A DNA stretch of 64,000 nucleotides. Source: Pleodorina starrii (taxonomy: Eukaryota > Chlorophyta > Chlorophyceae > Chlamydomonadales > Volvocaceae). Both the position numbers and the translations under genes were made by a program. The notes beneath the pieces were generated by a model. The model saw only the letters and a program-made list of their open reading frames with translations. It had not been told where the DNA came from and did not search any database. Below are positions 1-11,359 of this stretch, piece by piece. The DNA lies in NCBI GenBank assembly GCA_030267565.1, contig BRXU01000005.1, positions 124,001 through 188,000 on the forward strand, in the 5' to 3' direction. Position 1 is the stretch's first letter; every line of letters starts with the position of its first letter.

Positions 1-60
1 CGGCACCGCCGCCAACTGCGGCGGATCCAGCGGCACCGCCGCCAACTGCGGCGGATCCAG
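1..60. repeat. 30-bp direct repeat, two copies
   Basis: Two perfect adjacent copies of a 30-bp unit that begins cggcaccgccgccaactgcg, followed at 61 by a diverged third start (cggcgccacc). Each unit contains an imperfect dyad of ccgcc and ggcgg. It is cut by the window edge, so the array may be longer. No coding frame is convincing here. Confidence 0.85.
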
Positions 61-719
61 CGGCGCCACCGCCTGCGGCGGCAGCGGGGCTGAGTAGAGG
101 CGCGGCAGGCGCCGGTTGCACTTCGCCGGTTGCACTTCACCCACCGGGGGCGGCCCGCCTGGTAGCTGTGCCGCCCACGGGGCGAGGGCAGCGCCAGTTC
201 TCGGCGGCGGAGCGGCAGCCGCGGCCACGCCACCCGCCGCCTGAACTGCGGCGGCGAAACTTCCGGGCCTCCGGCGACGTCGGGCGCGACCGGCGTGCGG
301 GCTGGAATGGGCCGGCCGCACTCGTGCTCAGGAGCGGGTGGCGCCGTGCCAATGGTGGCGGGAGGCCGTCCGGCACTCCGGCGGGGCGCGCCGGGGTGTG
401 CCCTACGGGCCTGGCCCCTTCCTGTGCCGGGGAACGGGGGCGAGCCAAGCGGTTAGGCGGACAGAGACTTCGCTCTGCCGACACCGTGCGTGTTGCCAGC
501 GACGGCTGCCTGTGCGCCCTATGGTATGCATCGAGCTTCCCGGCAGTTCTCCGACTGCACGTGCCCTGCTCGTTCCCACTCTGTGCTTTCACCTTGGGCG
601 TCGCCATCCCGGCTTCCGCCCAGTCTATGCGTAGTGCCCCTTGCGGTGCCTTCTCTTAGGCATTCTCCCGAGATGTGCCCCCAAGCTGACCCGTCCGCAT
701 CTGCCAGGTGATCAAAGGC

Positions 720-1405
720 CTTCCACCTCCTAGTGCGTTTGTGCGGCGTTCCGCCGCACGCGGTCTTAACGGCATTCCGCCCGCTGTGCGCTCGCTGCCA
801 GCCTTCCGCCTAGGAGCGCATTCCGCATTGGCATTCCGCCGACCTTCGGGTTTCCCCCTCCGGTGCCAGATATAGGCTTTCCGCCCGGCCGCAAATACTA
901 AGAGCGGGCTTTCCGCCCCGACTCGTGCACACCCTGAACTGCCGGTCTCACGGTAGAACGGCCTTCTCAGGGCCTGATCAATGGCCTTCCGCCTCATAGT
1001 GCGTTCGTGCGGCGTTCCGCTGCACCCGGTCTTAACGGCATTCCGCTCGTTACGTGCTCTCTGCCGGCATTCCGCCTAGGGGTGCATTCCGCATTGGCAT
1101 TCCGCCGGCATTCCGCCTTAGGGTGCATTCCGCATTGGCATTCCGCCGGCATTCCGCCTTAGGGTGCATTCTGCATTGGCATTCCGCCGGCATTCCGCCT
1201 TAGGGTGCATTCCGCGTTGGCATTCCGCCGGCATTCCGCCTTAGGGTGCATTCCGCATTGGCATTCCGCCGACCTTCGGGTTCCCCCCCCCCCCGGTGTC
1301 AAATGTAGGCTTTCCGCCGGGCCGCAAATACTAGGCGCGGGCTTTCCGCCCGCCTAGCGCGCACTCTGGACCGCCGGCCTCGCGGTCTAACGACCATCTC
1401 AGGGC
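720..1405. repeat. Higher-order duplication enclosing a short tandem array
   Basis: A block starting near 728 (tagtgcgtttgtgcggcgtt, then cggtcttaacggcattccgc) recurs with substitutions from about 992. The tail of the block, from gcattggcattccgccgacc through the ccgcaaatacta segment to gcgggctttccgcc, occurs near 828-918 and again near 1257-1350. The second copy is longer because the 41-bp array has expanded inside it. The word attccgcc recurs throughout. No gene is visible; this looks like a satellite or the end of an unidentified repeat element. Confidence 0.75.
1066..1275. repeat. 41-bp tandem repeat array, about five copies
   Basis: The marker ttagggtgc recurs at 1118, 1159, 1200 and 1241, exactly 41 bp apart, with a diverged copy (ctaggggtgc) at about 1076. 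Each unit holds two ggcattccgcc words around ttagggtgcattccgcatt. Copies differ by single bases (for example ctgcatt, ccgcgtt), so the array is recent but not perfectly homogenised. Confidence 0.9.
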
Positions 1406-3514
1406 CTCTGTGATTTCGAGGGTGCCCTTGCCGGAGTACTAGAGCTCCCGCCCTGGTCACTCACATGCACCTCTGGTTCCAGGAAGTTGTCCGGGGCTGT
1501 TGGCGGCCTTCCTCCGCCATTCAGGTTGAGGCTCTGAGTTAGGTGGGAGGGCACCTCGGCAGACATTAGCGGGGAACGGTGGGCAAGGGAGTACCGATCG
1601 CCCAGGTCTATTTCGACGCGTTGGTTGCGCGAAGCTCTTGGGCCGGGTCGTAAATACTCGGCCGTGCAAGCTCCGAGCTAGCGGGTTTGTTGACCAGCGG
1701 CGCTGGCGGTCAACCACGTTGCTGGTCGCGCGCGCCCTTGCCGAAATTAGCCGGTCACACGCCGTGAAGCCTATCGGCCTATGCTAGAGGCTTCTCTCTG
1801 GCGTCGTTAGTCCCACGGTCAACTTGCGTGAGGCCACGATCCCAATTCAACCCGCCATGCGGCAAAACTCGCCTTGCTCATCTGCGCTCCCGGAAATTGG
1901 CAGAGAATCCGCGAATGAGTTTTGGAGCTTGAAAATGGGCGTTGACAGCGTTGTCGGCTTGCCAAGGGCGTCTTCGCCAAATGGCGCAACACTAATGGAA
2001 AACTTTTCCGCGGCTGTCCGCACCGGCGACTACGTTTATCGAGACTTCCGTCAGGACTACTAGTAGATTGTTGCGGAAGGAAGAGAGAGTCTGTGCCTCC
2101 GCATTACAAAGCGGAGTTGGTTGTCGTACCTTGGGTACAGCAAGGGCCGAGCATTTCAGTCTCATTCACGACGAGTGGCTCCAGTACAGGTGTCATCGCA
2201 CCGAAACAACAGATGGACTCCATACTTTTCAACATATGACAATTATCATTGGTGCCAAAGACGTATCGGGGCAGTGAAACGGGTCGCTCGCGGCGGCAGC
2301 CTTACCACACCTCACAATTGAAGTCTCAAGTACCGGTAACCCACTGACGGAGATTAAACCTGTCAGTGTTAAGGTTATGAACGTCCGTCGCTTAGACGCA
2401 TCTTTGGACAGCTTTACGGTGAGTTGCGCGCGACTTATAGACGTGCTGCCCCACAGTGGTCCATAGGCTGTGCAAGGCTTGATAAATATAACCATTTTCC
2501 AATGGAGCTGTTATGCACCAACCATTATTGAAAAACGTGGAGAATCGCGACGCAAAACTGCCTGTCCCTGAGCTCAGGGAGCTGCATTCTTTTGTGGCGC
2601 TTCTGGGTGTTTATCATAAGTTAAAACATATTATTTATTATGTTTGCTATCGATTTTTGGTGCGAAAACGGTCGCGTTTTAGCAGGGGCAAGGCGTTGGA
2701 CAGCTCCGGGCGGACAGCGTTCTCCTCGGGCACCAGCGGCTGAGGCGACATCATGGAGGACAGGGGAACACTGGTCCAACATCAGCTGCAAAAGTACAGC
2801 CTGCTTCACTCGCCCTGCAGGTATGGACTTTCTAGGCTTCTTATTTCGCATTGCAGGTACCGGCCTACCAGGTAACGCCGCCGAGGGAAGACTAACGCCG
2901 ACCAGTTTCGTCAACGTAATGTTGTGAGGGCCCATGGGGCGGGGGAGCGTAGACCTCGGCCGACTGCTCTAGGCACTGCAGCGTGCAGCGCCAACGCGGC
3001 GATGAGCAGTCGTGCTTCAGTAAGCCTGGAGTTCGAAGCCTGGAACTCCTGGATGAAGTGCGTTCGTCTCCGACAACGAAGTGAGCGCCAGCAATGGCTT
3101 AGTAGTGCTTTGGGCTGTCATAATGCGTAGCTTTCCCAAGCGCGATATACCCTCTTTATATTTGGGGCAGCTAAAATCGTCATGAACTCTTCTCTGAGGT
3201 AGCGGCGTGAAGATATCAAGTAAAACTACACACACAGTAGGGAAGCCTGTCGCTTCCAGTTAAGAGGATGCCCCCCTCGGCTTCAGGCCCCTCCCAGACG
3301 CCCCGACGTCCTGGTCGCCGCTGCGAATAACCCATTACCATAATTGGCACGCCCATCTCGTAAGACCAGCTATAAAACAATCTCGCGGCGACATTGCGGC
3401 CTGCCACGTGTTACAACCACGGAGTGCCTTGCTGTCGTGCGCTTGCACAGCTGCCGCACACAAAAGGCTTTGCGCCGCGCCCGCTGCTGTGACCTCCTCC
3501 TTCCCCCTCCTCAG
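1406..3514. other. Intergenic region with no supported gene
   Basis: Short open frames exist on both strands, but none shows a recognisable domain or consistent splice-linked coding signal. Base composition becomes more AT-rich around 2300-2650. The end of this stretch (about 3400-3514) leads into a clear polypyrimidine tract and AG acceptor at 3513-3514, so undetected 5' exons of the next gene may lie here. Confidence 0.5.
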
Positions 3515-6500
3515 GATGGCAACGTTGACGGCGGCGTCTCTGTGAGCTGCTGGTGCCTCGGCGGCGGCGACGTGTACCGCGGTGCTGATGGCGGCGGTGT
3601 TGGAGGCTCCAGGCGCGCTTCCAGCACACCTGTCGCGGCCGGAAGTCGCCAACCGCTGAGGGGGCCCGCTGGCTGGAGCACGGACGACTTCCCGAAGGCG
3701 CAGCGCGACGACTCGGAGTCCGACCTCGACGATGAAGAGCCGCCGGTGGGTGTCATACAACGTTAGGTACAGTGACAGCACCAAGCGCCCCCGCTGCTGC
3801 TCCCTCGCGCGACAGACACACGTGCGGTAACGCGTCGAACGCCTCTCTTGACGCGCTCTCACACGATTGCCATGTACACGCGCTCGTGTCGCTGCCCGTT
3901 ACGGCGTCTTCCGAAACACTGCGATGCTCGCACATCCCGGTCGTGAATGTTTTACGGTACGTACTCTCCCACACCGGCCATCGTTGTCCTTTGGCTATGC
4001 GGCGCCACCTCGTCTTTTTCACAGGCGCTTGCATCGGCCCTCCGGTCATTCCGGTCGAGCGTGGTGGGGTGGAGCTCCCGGATGCGGCTGCGGCTGCTGG
4101 GGGGCAGCTCGCGGCTTGTATATATTGACGGGGTGCCGTATCCGCTCCGTACACACCTGAAGGCCAATAAGCCAAAGGTGAGGGCTGCAGGGTAAGAAGG
4201 GGAGGAGTGCGGAATGGAGGTAAAGGGGACACCAGAGGGCCGGCGAGGGCGAGGATGAGGTTTTGAGCGGGCGGTGGGGTATGCCGGCGAGGGCCATTTG
4301 ATAGCCAGGCCGGCACATAGAGGTTGGTCAAGCAAGCACCGATGGATCAGACTTGTTATAGGGCTGGACAGGGCTTGGACATTCTCTCCGTGTTTTTTCT
4401 TGCCCCAAGCTGCCTTCGGTGACTAGCCCTTGCCCCGGACTTTCCCCCACCTCCGGCGCCCTACGGGACTGCCGTACGCAGCGGTCCGCCCTGCGCTGCT
4501 CCTCCACACCTCACTCTGTGTCCTGCCCCGGCCGCGTTGAGGACGGTGAGTACGGCTCCTTGCCGTGCTCGTCCAGCTCCCGTGTCGGCGCGTCGCTGGC
4601 GGTGCAAGCGCCGTGCAAAAAGAAGTTGCGTTTCGCCATCAACGTGCTTGATACCGGCGATGGCGATGGTGGCGGATCCGGAACCAAGGTCGATGTCGTT
4701 GGAGGGGCGCACGACAGTGCTTCGTCGGAGCCGCGGAAGGAACGGGCCGGCGAAGTTGAACGTGACGGCGACGGCGATGACGGCGGCAGCGGGAGCTGTT
4801 GCAGCGACGACGGCGGCGGCGGCGGAAGCAGCGATGCTGGTGTGTGCGGCGGGGTGGCGCGCAGTACTGTCGATGTTATGGAGATTGGTCAACCAGCTGA
4901 CGTCCGTGCGATGGCTCATGCGCCGCAAGAGTCACCGCCGTTGACACCAGACGCCAGCTCGGCAGCGACGGCTGCTGCTGCTGCAACCGTCACGGCGTTG
5001 AGCGGCTCGGGCCAGACAGCCAACGAGGGCGACAGCCACGGCGGTGGAGATGCCGCCGGCTTCGTCGCCGGCTCCGGTGGGCCGTTCGATACGGCCTCCG
5101 CCGCCGAGACCGGCTCTTTGTTGCCGGGCGGTCCCCAGTCCTCGTCACGAAGGATGCTGCTCCGAGGCGGGCCGTCGGCACGGGGTGCGCAGGTGCACCC
5201 GCACAAACCACCATCACCACCGTCACCACCGCCTCCACCACCTCCCTTGTCAGCTCCCCCAGCGGAACGCGGCCGGCAGTTGACATCCTCAGCAGTGGTG
5301 AGTGGGTCGGTTTAGTGCCGCGTCGAGTCGCCAGCTTAGCCAAGTGAAGGCAGTCCTCTAACCAGGGGCGAGGGCGAGGGCGAGGTAGGAACTGAACGAG
5401 GACTGGTGATGAGGTTATAGGAATATGCGGTTTACTAGGTCGCGTGAGGTCTTGGAATGCTGCGCCGGTGAGATTGCTAGCTCGGACCCCACAGTGTCAC
5501 AGGAAAGGCCGTGGACCGGGGGCGGTGCCGCTGAGTCCTTGGCGCGCCGGTGATCCTTTTGGGTCGACTGTACACCGGTTGATCAGTTCACAAGCAATAA
5601 CCGGGCAAGAGAAGACCAGTAGACAAGACACGACTGTGACCTGCAAAGTAGAGAGAATTGGAAATGGCGGCTGACGCGGGACTGTGATTGCGCGCTTACC
5701 TCCCGCTGCAGCAGGGCCCGGCCGCTGACTCCGTTACGGCGCCGCTGTCGCCGCTCGCGGACACCGCCGCCGCCGTCGCTGCGCTGGCGGCGCGGCCGCC
5801 AAGCCTGCTTGCGCGGCTGCTGCAGGGGGTCCGAGATTCGGGCTCCTCGGGGGCTTCGAATGGATCGGCCCCGCCGCAGGTGCGAGTCGCGTCCTTTCGA
5901 GGCAGTCTGCAGTTGTCGGTCGACAGCGACTCGGACGGAGCCGCCACCGCCGCCGTTGCCGTCCGCCCGCAGCAGTACCCGCAGTCGACGGCTGAGCCGC
6001 TGCCAAAGCCTGGTCGGTATCATTCGGTACAGCTCCTACGCAACGCATTGTTTGAACCCGACCCGCAGCAGCCGTTACCGCCGCATCTGGGCACCGGAGG
6101 CGGCGTTGTCGTCGGACTCAGCCAGCGGACGTCGCGGGTTGTGTCGTACACAAGCCCCGGCATAGTAGGCGGGCCGCAGAACGGCCAGGCGCTAGCGGCG
6201 CCGCCGCAGCCGCCGCGACGGCAGTTCTTGCCGGATCCGTCGCCCTCTCCAACCAGTGGGCAGCAGCAGCGGCGACCACCGGAAGGCGAGGAGGAGAAGG
6301 AGGAGGAGGAAGCCTTGACGGAGGAAGACGAGCGACTGGCTGTGGTGGCAGCGGGAAAGCTCAGGCAGCGGCGCACCCGGCATTTGGAGCAGACAGCAGG
6401 TGTGCAGGGACACATCCAGCGAGGGCCGCCGGCGGCGTCGTCGGCGCCGCAGAGGTGGGTCACGTCGGTACGACCCATCGGCGACGACGTCGGCGATGAC

Positions 6501-8510
6501 GTTCGCGACGCCGCCGCCGCCGTTGCTCACGACAGCGATGACGCGGGCCCATTCAATTGGCTTGAGGCTCTTCGGAAGACCCGCAGTGCGACGGAACGAT
6601 CGACCTTCGCAGTGACGGAGACGTTTCGGTCCGCTGGCGGCGCCGACGTCGACGTCGACGGCGTCGAGGATGCCGCTGATCTGCTGCGACATCTGACGCA
6701 GGACCATCGCCTGACCACGCCGGTGATACCGCCGCAGCTTCTGACGGCAGCCGGTTCAGCGCCTGTCGTACGGGCTGGGCGGCGTGGCGTAGGGCAGCAC
6801 GCCGTTGATGGGCTGTCGTTCTCGGACCTGTCTTTCTCCGTACAGCGAGCCGTACAAGTGGTGCGGGGTAACGCTGCCGCGCGCAGCAAGCCGCTGCTAC
6901 CGATGTCGGCGGCGGCGCAGCAGCAGGTGCAGCAGGTGCAGCAGGTGCAGCAGCAGCGGTCGGCTCTGGTGGACGGCGGTGACTTGACTTCAGCGGCGGA
7001 CTCGGCGGCGACAGCGGCAAACGAACGGTCGCGGCGGATCCGTGCGGCGCCGTTCGCAGCTGCGATGGGTTTGTTGACCCCGACGCCGCCTCCGTCAGGG
7101 CCCCGAGTAGGCCGCACCGTCAGTGACCGCAGCGGCGCAGTCGACTGGCAGCTGCAGCCGCCGCAGCAGCAGCAGCCACAGCCGCCGTCGCAGCCGCGCC
7201 AGCAGCTGCAGTCGTCGCAACGGGCATCCGTCGACCTGGGAAGCAGCTCCGCTGCCGCCGCCGCCGCTTTCCCGGCCGCCGCATCCTCAACGAAGCAAGC
7301 GTCCTTCACGATTGTCGCACCGCAGGCCGGGTACGCTCTCGTCCCCGAATCACCGCCAGCACCCGCGGAGCAGCTGCTACCAGCCTCCGCCCCGGCGGTC
7401 GTTGCCGACGCTATTGCGGAGCCGGCGGCGGCAGTGGCGGCGGAGGCCTGCACCGGACGTGGCGAAAGGCGTAGGATGGAGGTACCGGAAGCTCAGGTCA
7501 GCAACCTGTACGACAGCAGTTGCGGCGACGGCGGCGCAATCGGCGGCGGAGCCGGGATATTTGGCCCGCTGGTGACGTCACCTAGGGCTGCGGCCTTCGT
7601 ATCAATGTTAGGGGCTGATCAGCCGCCCAGGCGGCTGGGCCCCGGTAGCGGTGGCGCCGCCGCCGCCCCCTTTAAGCCGTTGCTGGCGTCGCCGTCGGGC
7701 CTGCGCCCGTCCTGCAGCAGTTCCGGCCGCGGCCGAAACGCCAGCGTCGCCGACCCCGCCGCCACCACGCCGCCGGCGGAGCTGGCCGTCGCCGACCGCG
7801 CGCTCGCGCCACTGAACACGCCCGCTACCGATCCATGGGCCGAAGAGCGCTGTGCGCTCGCCGGCAGCGGCACCTCGTTCGCCACCATGGCCGCTAGCCT
7901 GGCGCAGACGCTGGCGGCACGGCTGGACATGACCAGCAGCGGCGTCAGCTCCGGCGGGCGCGGAAGCGGCGGCGGCAGGGGCCGCAGCCTCCCGGCCAGT
8001 CAGGATTGCTCCGCGCAATTTAGCGCCGCACTGGGTCTGCAGCAGCAGCAGAAGCCGCTGCGCCTTCGAACATCCGTCGATGTTTGCTGCTCGCCCTCGA
8101 GTCACGGAGATGTGGCGGAGGTGGATCCCCCTGCAACGGCGACGGCGACGGCGTCGGCACGGTTCAGCCGTGGCAGCGGCGGCGGGGGAGGCGGGGGGTA
8201 TGCGGCGGCACGAGCTGCAGCGCAGCGCGAGGCCATGCGGGTGTCCCGTGGGTCGCTCCGGATGGGGATCCCAACCGAGACTTCAGTCCCAGCCGCAGCT
8301 GGAAGTGGCGCCGGTGGTGGAGGCGGCCGCCGGGGGAATGCCACGGTGAATGGCTTTCAGCTGCCCGGCGGGATAGAGCTGGTGGATGGCTGCAGCGGCG
8401 GTGGCGTCGTCGTCGGCTGTCGTGATAGTGCCGCGGGCGGTGGGGAGGGCTTCACAGCCGCGGCGAACGGCATTACGGCCGGTGGCGCCGTCTTATCGCA
8501 GAAGAAATAA
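3515..8510 (+). CDS. Large low-complexity orphan protein (5' end unresolved)
   Basis: I do not recognise this protein. Four exons join in one frame, all in phase 0: 3515-3745 (acceptor after cctcctcag, donor gtgggt), 4025-4177 (acceptor ttttcacag, donor gtgagg), 4410-5297 (acceptor near ccccaag, donor gtgagt) and 5712-8510, ending in TAA. This gives at least 1356 residues. The first ATG is not identified, so upstream exons are likely. The sequence shows an acidic patch (DDSESDLDDEEPP), a basic start to exon 3 (CKKKLRFAINVLD), a proline run (SPPSPPPPPPPLS), an EEEKEEEEALTEED acidic stretch, QVQ repeats from a GTGCAGCAG iteration near 6925, and many Ala/Gly/Ser tracts. No catalytic motif, zinc finger or membrane segment is evident. 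Such composition is common in volvocine regulatory or scaffold proteins, but that is only inference. The 4025 exon (IDGVPYPLRTHLKANKPK) is the least repetitive and the best probe for homologues. Confidence 0.5.
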
Positions 8511-11359
8511 ATTGTGTGGCGTGTGCTGGGCGGCGGCGCCGAGCGCTGATGATGTGAAGCAGGTTGGGGTGGGTCACGCGGTGTGTACGACGCCTTCGGA
8601 TTACGACATTGGAGCGCGTGCTCAGCGAGCAAAGCCACGCCATCTGCGTGGTATTGAGAACAGTGCCCTGGGTACGGGGGCCGAGAGATTCGCAGGTACT
8701 GATGCTTTGAAGCCGTTCAAAGACGGCTTGCAGGGTTTCGCAAATAATTGGGTATTTGTGCTCCTCGACCTTTTGTCAGTTTGATTGCGTTGACCGTGTT
8801 TGATGGGGGGGCGGCACACCGCGATTCAGGGTGAGAGGAAGCGCGGGTCTTGCGCAGGTGGGGCGCGTGCTGGCGCTGTCCTTGGGCGTGCTGCAACCCG
8901 ACGGGTGGACGCCGAGTTGATGTTGAAGGTAACGTGGAAGCGAGGTCGAGAAGAGCGCATACGCTTGTGTGGGACGAACGGGGTGAGGAGTGTGTCTGCA
9001 CTGACAAGTCAGCGCGTCAGGGACAGAGGAGCAGGTTTCACGCTACCTCGTGAAGGAGGAATCCCGCGGTTGGTAGAGTGTTGAGTGGTGGTGGCCGCAC
9101 ACGCGCTCCGTAGACAAGCATGGCAGCCCGTATACGGCTCACGCAGCATTTGTATCGATGTTGTTGTTGGTGTGAGACGAAAAGGGACGGCGCGGTGGCG
9201 CCCTTCCTGTAGAGCATGTCCCGCCGCAAGGCGGCGGACTGCCAGTGGCCGGATTCGATAGGGAAATCGTTGATGTGGCCGTACGATATTCGGCAGTACC
9301 GTTGAAGGGGACACCATGGGTACCGGTTTGGCCACCTGCGCGCGCATGCGGAACATCTAGAAGCAATAAATGTGTGCGCAGTGATGCTGTATAGTGGAGA
9401 TGCCATATAAGACGCCACCCCAGTGTTACCAGGGGATCGGTGCGTGCGCGCGTGCATATGTGTATGTGCGTGCATGTGCATTTGTGTGTGGGCGTCGGAA
9501 CGGATGCTACCAGCCGCGCGCCTGGTCAGTTACCACGGCTGGGAATGGGTTCCTCCTTTGTTTGGAATTCGCTGCTCGGTTTGGTTTGCCCAGGCAGACT
9601 CACCTTTGCCTCTGCAGCCCGCACATGTCTGACCGACTGCGTTCGCTATCCGATGTGCGAACCCGTATGCCTGAGGGCACCACGACACAAACCGACTGCT
9701 GGGGGGCCCACCATGGGATGGTCACATTCATAAGATATTTCCTGGCAATAAATACCCCGTGGAAGCTGCAACGGTACGTATTTTCTGTGGGAGGTTTGGA
9801 GTCCCCGGTGTACGGTACGCAGCGTGTATTACTCTGCATGGTTGTGTCCTTGTTCAACCAACGGGATTGTACGTGCCTCTTGGGATGCGTGTGTCTCTTG
9901 CAGCGGTCTGCGCAATGGCAGGCAGATGCTGTTGGGCTCTGCTCCGGCCGGAGCATGACCGGCCGACAGGCATGTGTTGACGAATTGGGCGCGAAATGTG
10001 GTTCAACTAAAGCGATTGTGGACCTACGACGCATTTGGCCTCTCTCGGCCTGTAGGCGGATTCTGCCTTCCCCCTTCTTGCGGTAAGGTCCATGAATCGC
10101 GTGATTGGCGACGTCTGCAGAATTGGATTTGGTAATCCTTGGACACCCGCGGATCCGGTGGGCCTCGGTGGGCACAGGGCATCCCTTGTTGCGCAAGCTT
10201 CCAGACGTTCTGGTGCAGCCAGAGAACCCGAAAGCGTAGGGATAGCAATCCTCCGGTTCATTGCGTAGGCCTGGTGCTGTGTCGCTCGACTTCCTAGGGC
10301 AAAAGGGCCTTCTAGTTGCAGCCGGTTCATTGCTGTTGGGTCCCTTGGTGCGCAACCCCACTGTTGCCGGTTTCGGAGCCATTTCCCCACCGTTCTGTCA
10401 TTACCGAATGGCTGGCCTGGTTGTGTTTTCCCTATGCCCTTGTTGCTTTAGCTACAGTGCACGGTAGGCTGGCCCGCTGGCTCTATCCTCCAGATAACCG
10501 ATGGGGGTGGGGGTGCAGGATGGTACTGCCAACCCAAATGCACTGACGAGCTAACAATGGTGCCGTGCCGCGAGTGCTCGCACAATTGCTTCAGCACGCA
10601 AAGCGCCATCACACATTGACCTGTGGTGACATCCAAGCCTCAAGTTACTACCGGGCAACGTCAATCTGCTGCCTGTTGACGTCACAATCGCCACAGCAGC
10701 AAGGGCCACATCCTCGTCGCCCGCTTCCACGCCGCCGCATGCCATCGCCTACAACGGCCAACGGGGCTCACCTCATGGACAGCATGCAGGATAACAAAGA
10801 AACACACGCATACATACAGGTGCCAGTCTCACGCTAAAAGGTTTGTACGGCATGGGCAGTAGGAGCTGGTTGCCTGCCGTACAGCGCTGTCTCGTCACGA
10901 AGTCTGCACCTCGCCACGTATGTTGCGGACATGTCCGACACTGCAACCCAGCGACTCGCCTTGGGAACATGCCAGCAGCCCGAACGCCCGAAAGCCTGCC
11001 TTGACACACGCAAACCTGCTTCCACCTGCCAGGGTCCCTTCTTCGCTCATCATAGCCCTAACAGACCTCCGCCCCGAGTACGCCAGGCCGCGGCCCTTCC
11101 TTCCTCCCTAGCGCATACGGCCGAAACGCTCCTCCCCTACTCGCCGTCGGCTCTTGCATGTCATCCCCTTCCTCAACCACCCGCGCCCCCTCACTCCTCC
11201 GCCCAGCGGCCCGTCTTCAACCACCATGTCCACCTGATCCTGCCCTTCACATGCCCCAGCGCAAAAACCTCATCCCATCCATCCTCCAAGAGCCGCTGTC
11301 AACCATCTAAAACCACCAAAGCAACTGCCGCCCAGCCAGCCGCCCAAGAGTCGGCGCGC
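8511..11359. other. Intergenic region; 3' flanks of two convergent genes
   Basis: This lies between the stop of the orphan gene on + and the stop of ClpB on -, so it should hold both 3' UTRs. I see no TGTAA signal that I can assign with confidence to either gene. Open frames of 60-260 codons occur but lack family similarity and overlap on both strands. A gt-rich stretch occurs near 9440-9490. Confidence 0.5.

Noticed and set aside
3024..3055. tRNA-like B-box (gttcgaagcc)
   Set aside because: No matching A-box, acceptor stem or cloverleaf; the string is part of a local inverted repeat.
4537..4600. Possible short intron starting at gtgagtacgg within the third exon of the orphan gene
   Set aside because: The only near acceptor would leave an intron of under 40 bases, too short to splice, and reading through keeps the frame open.
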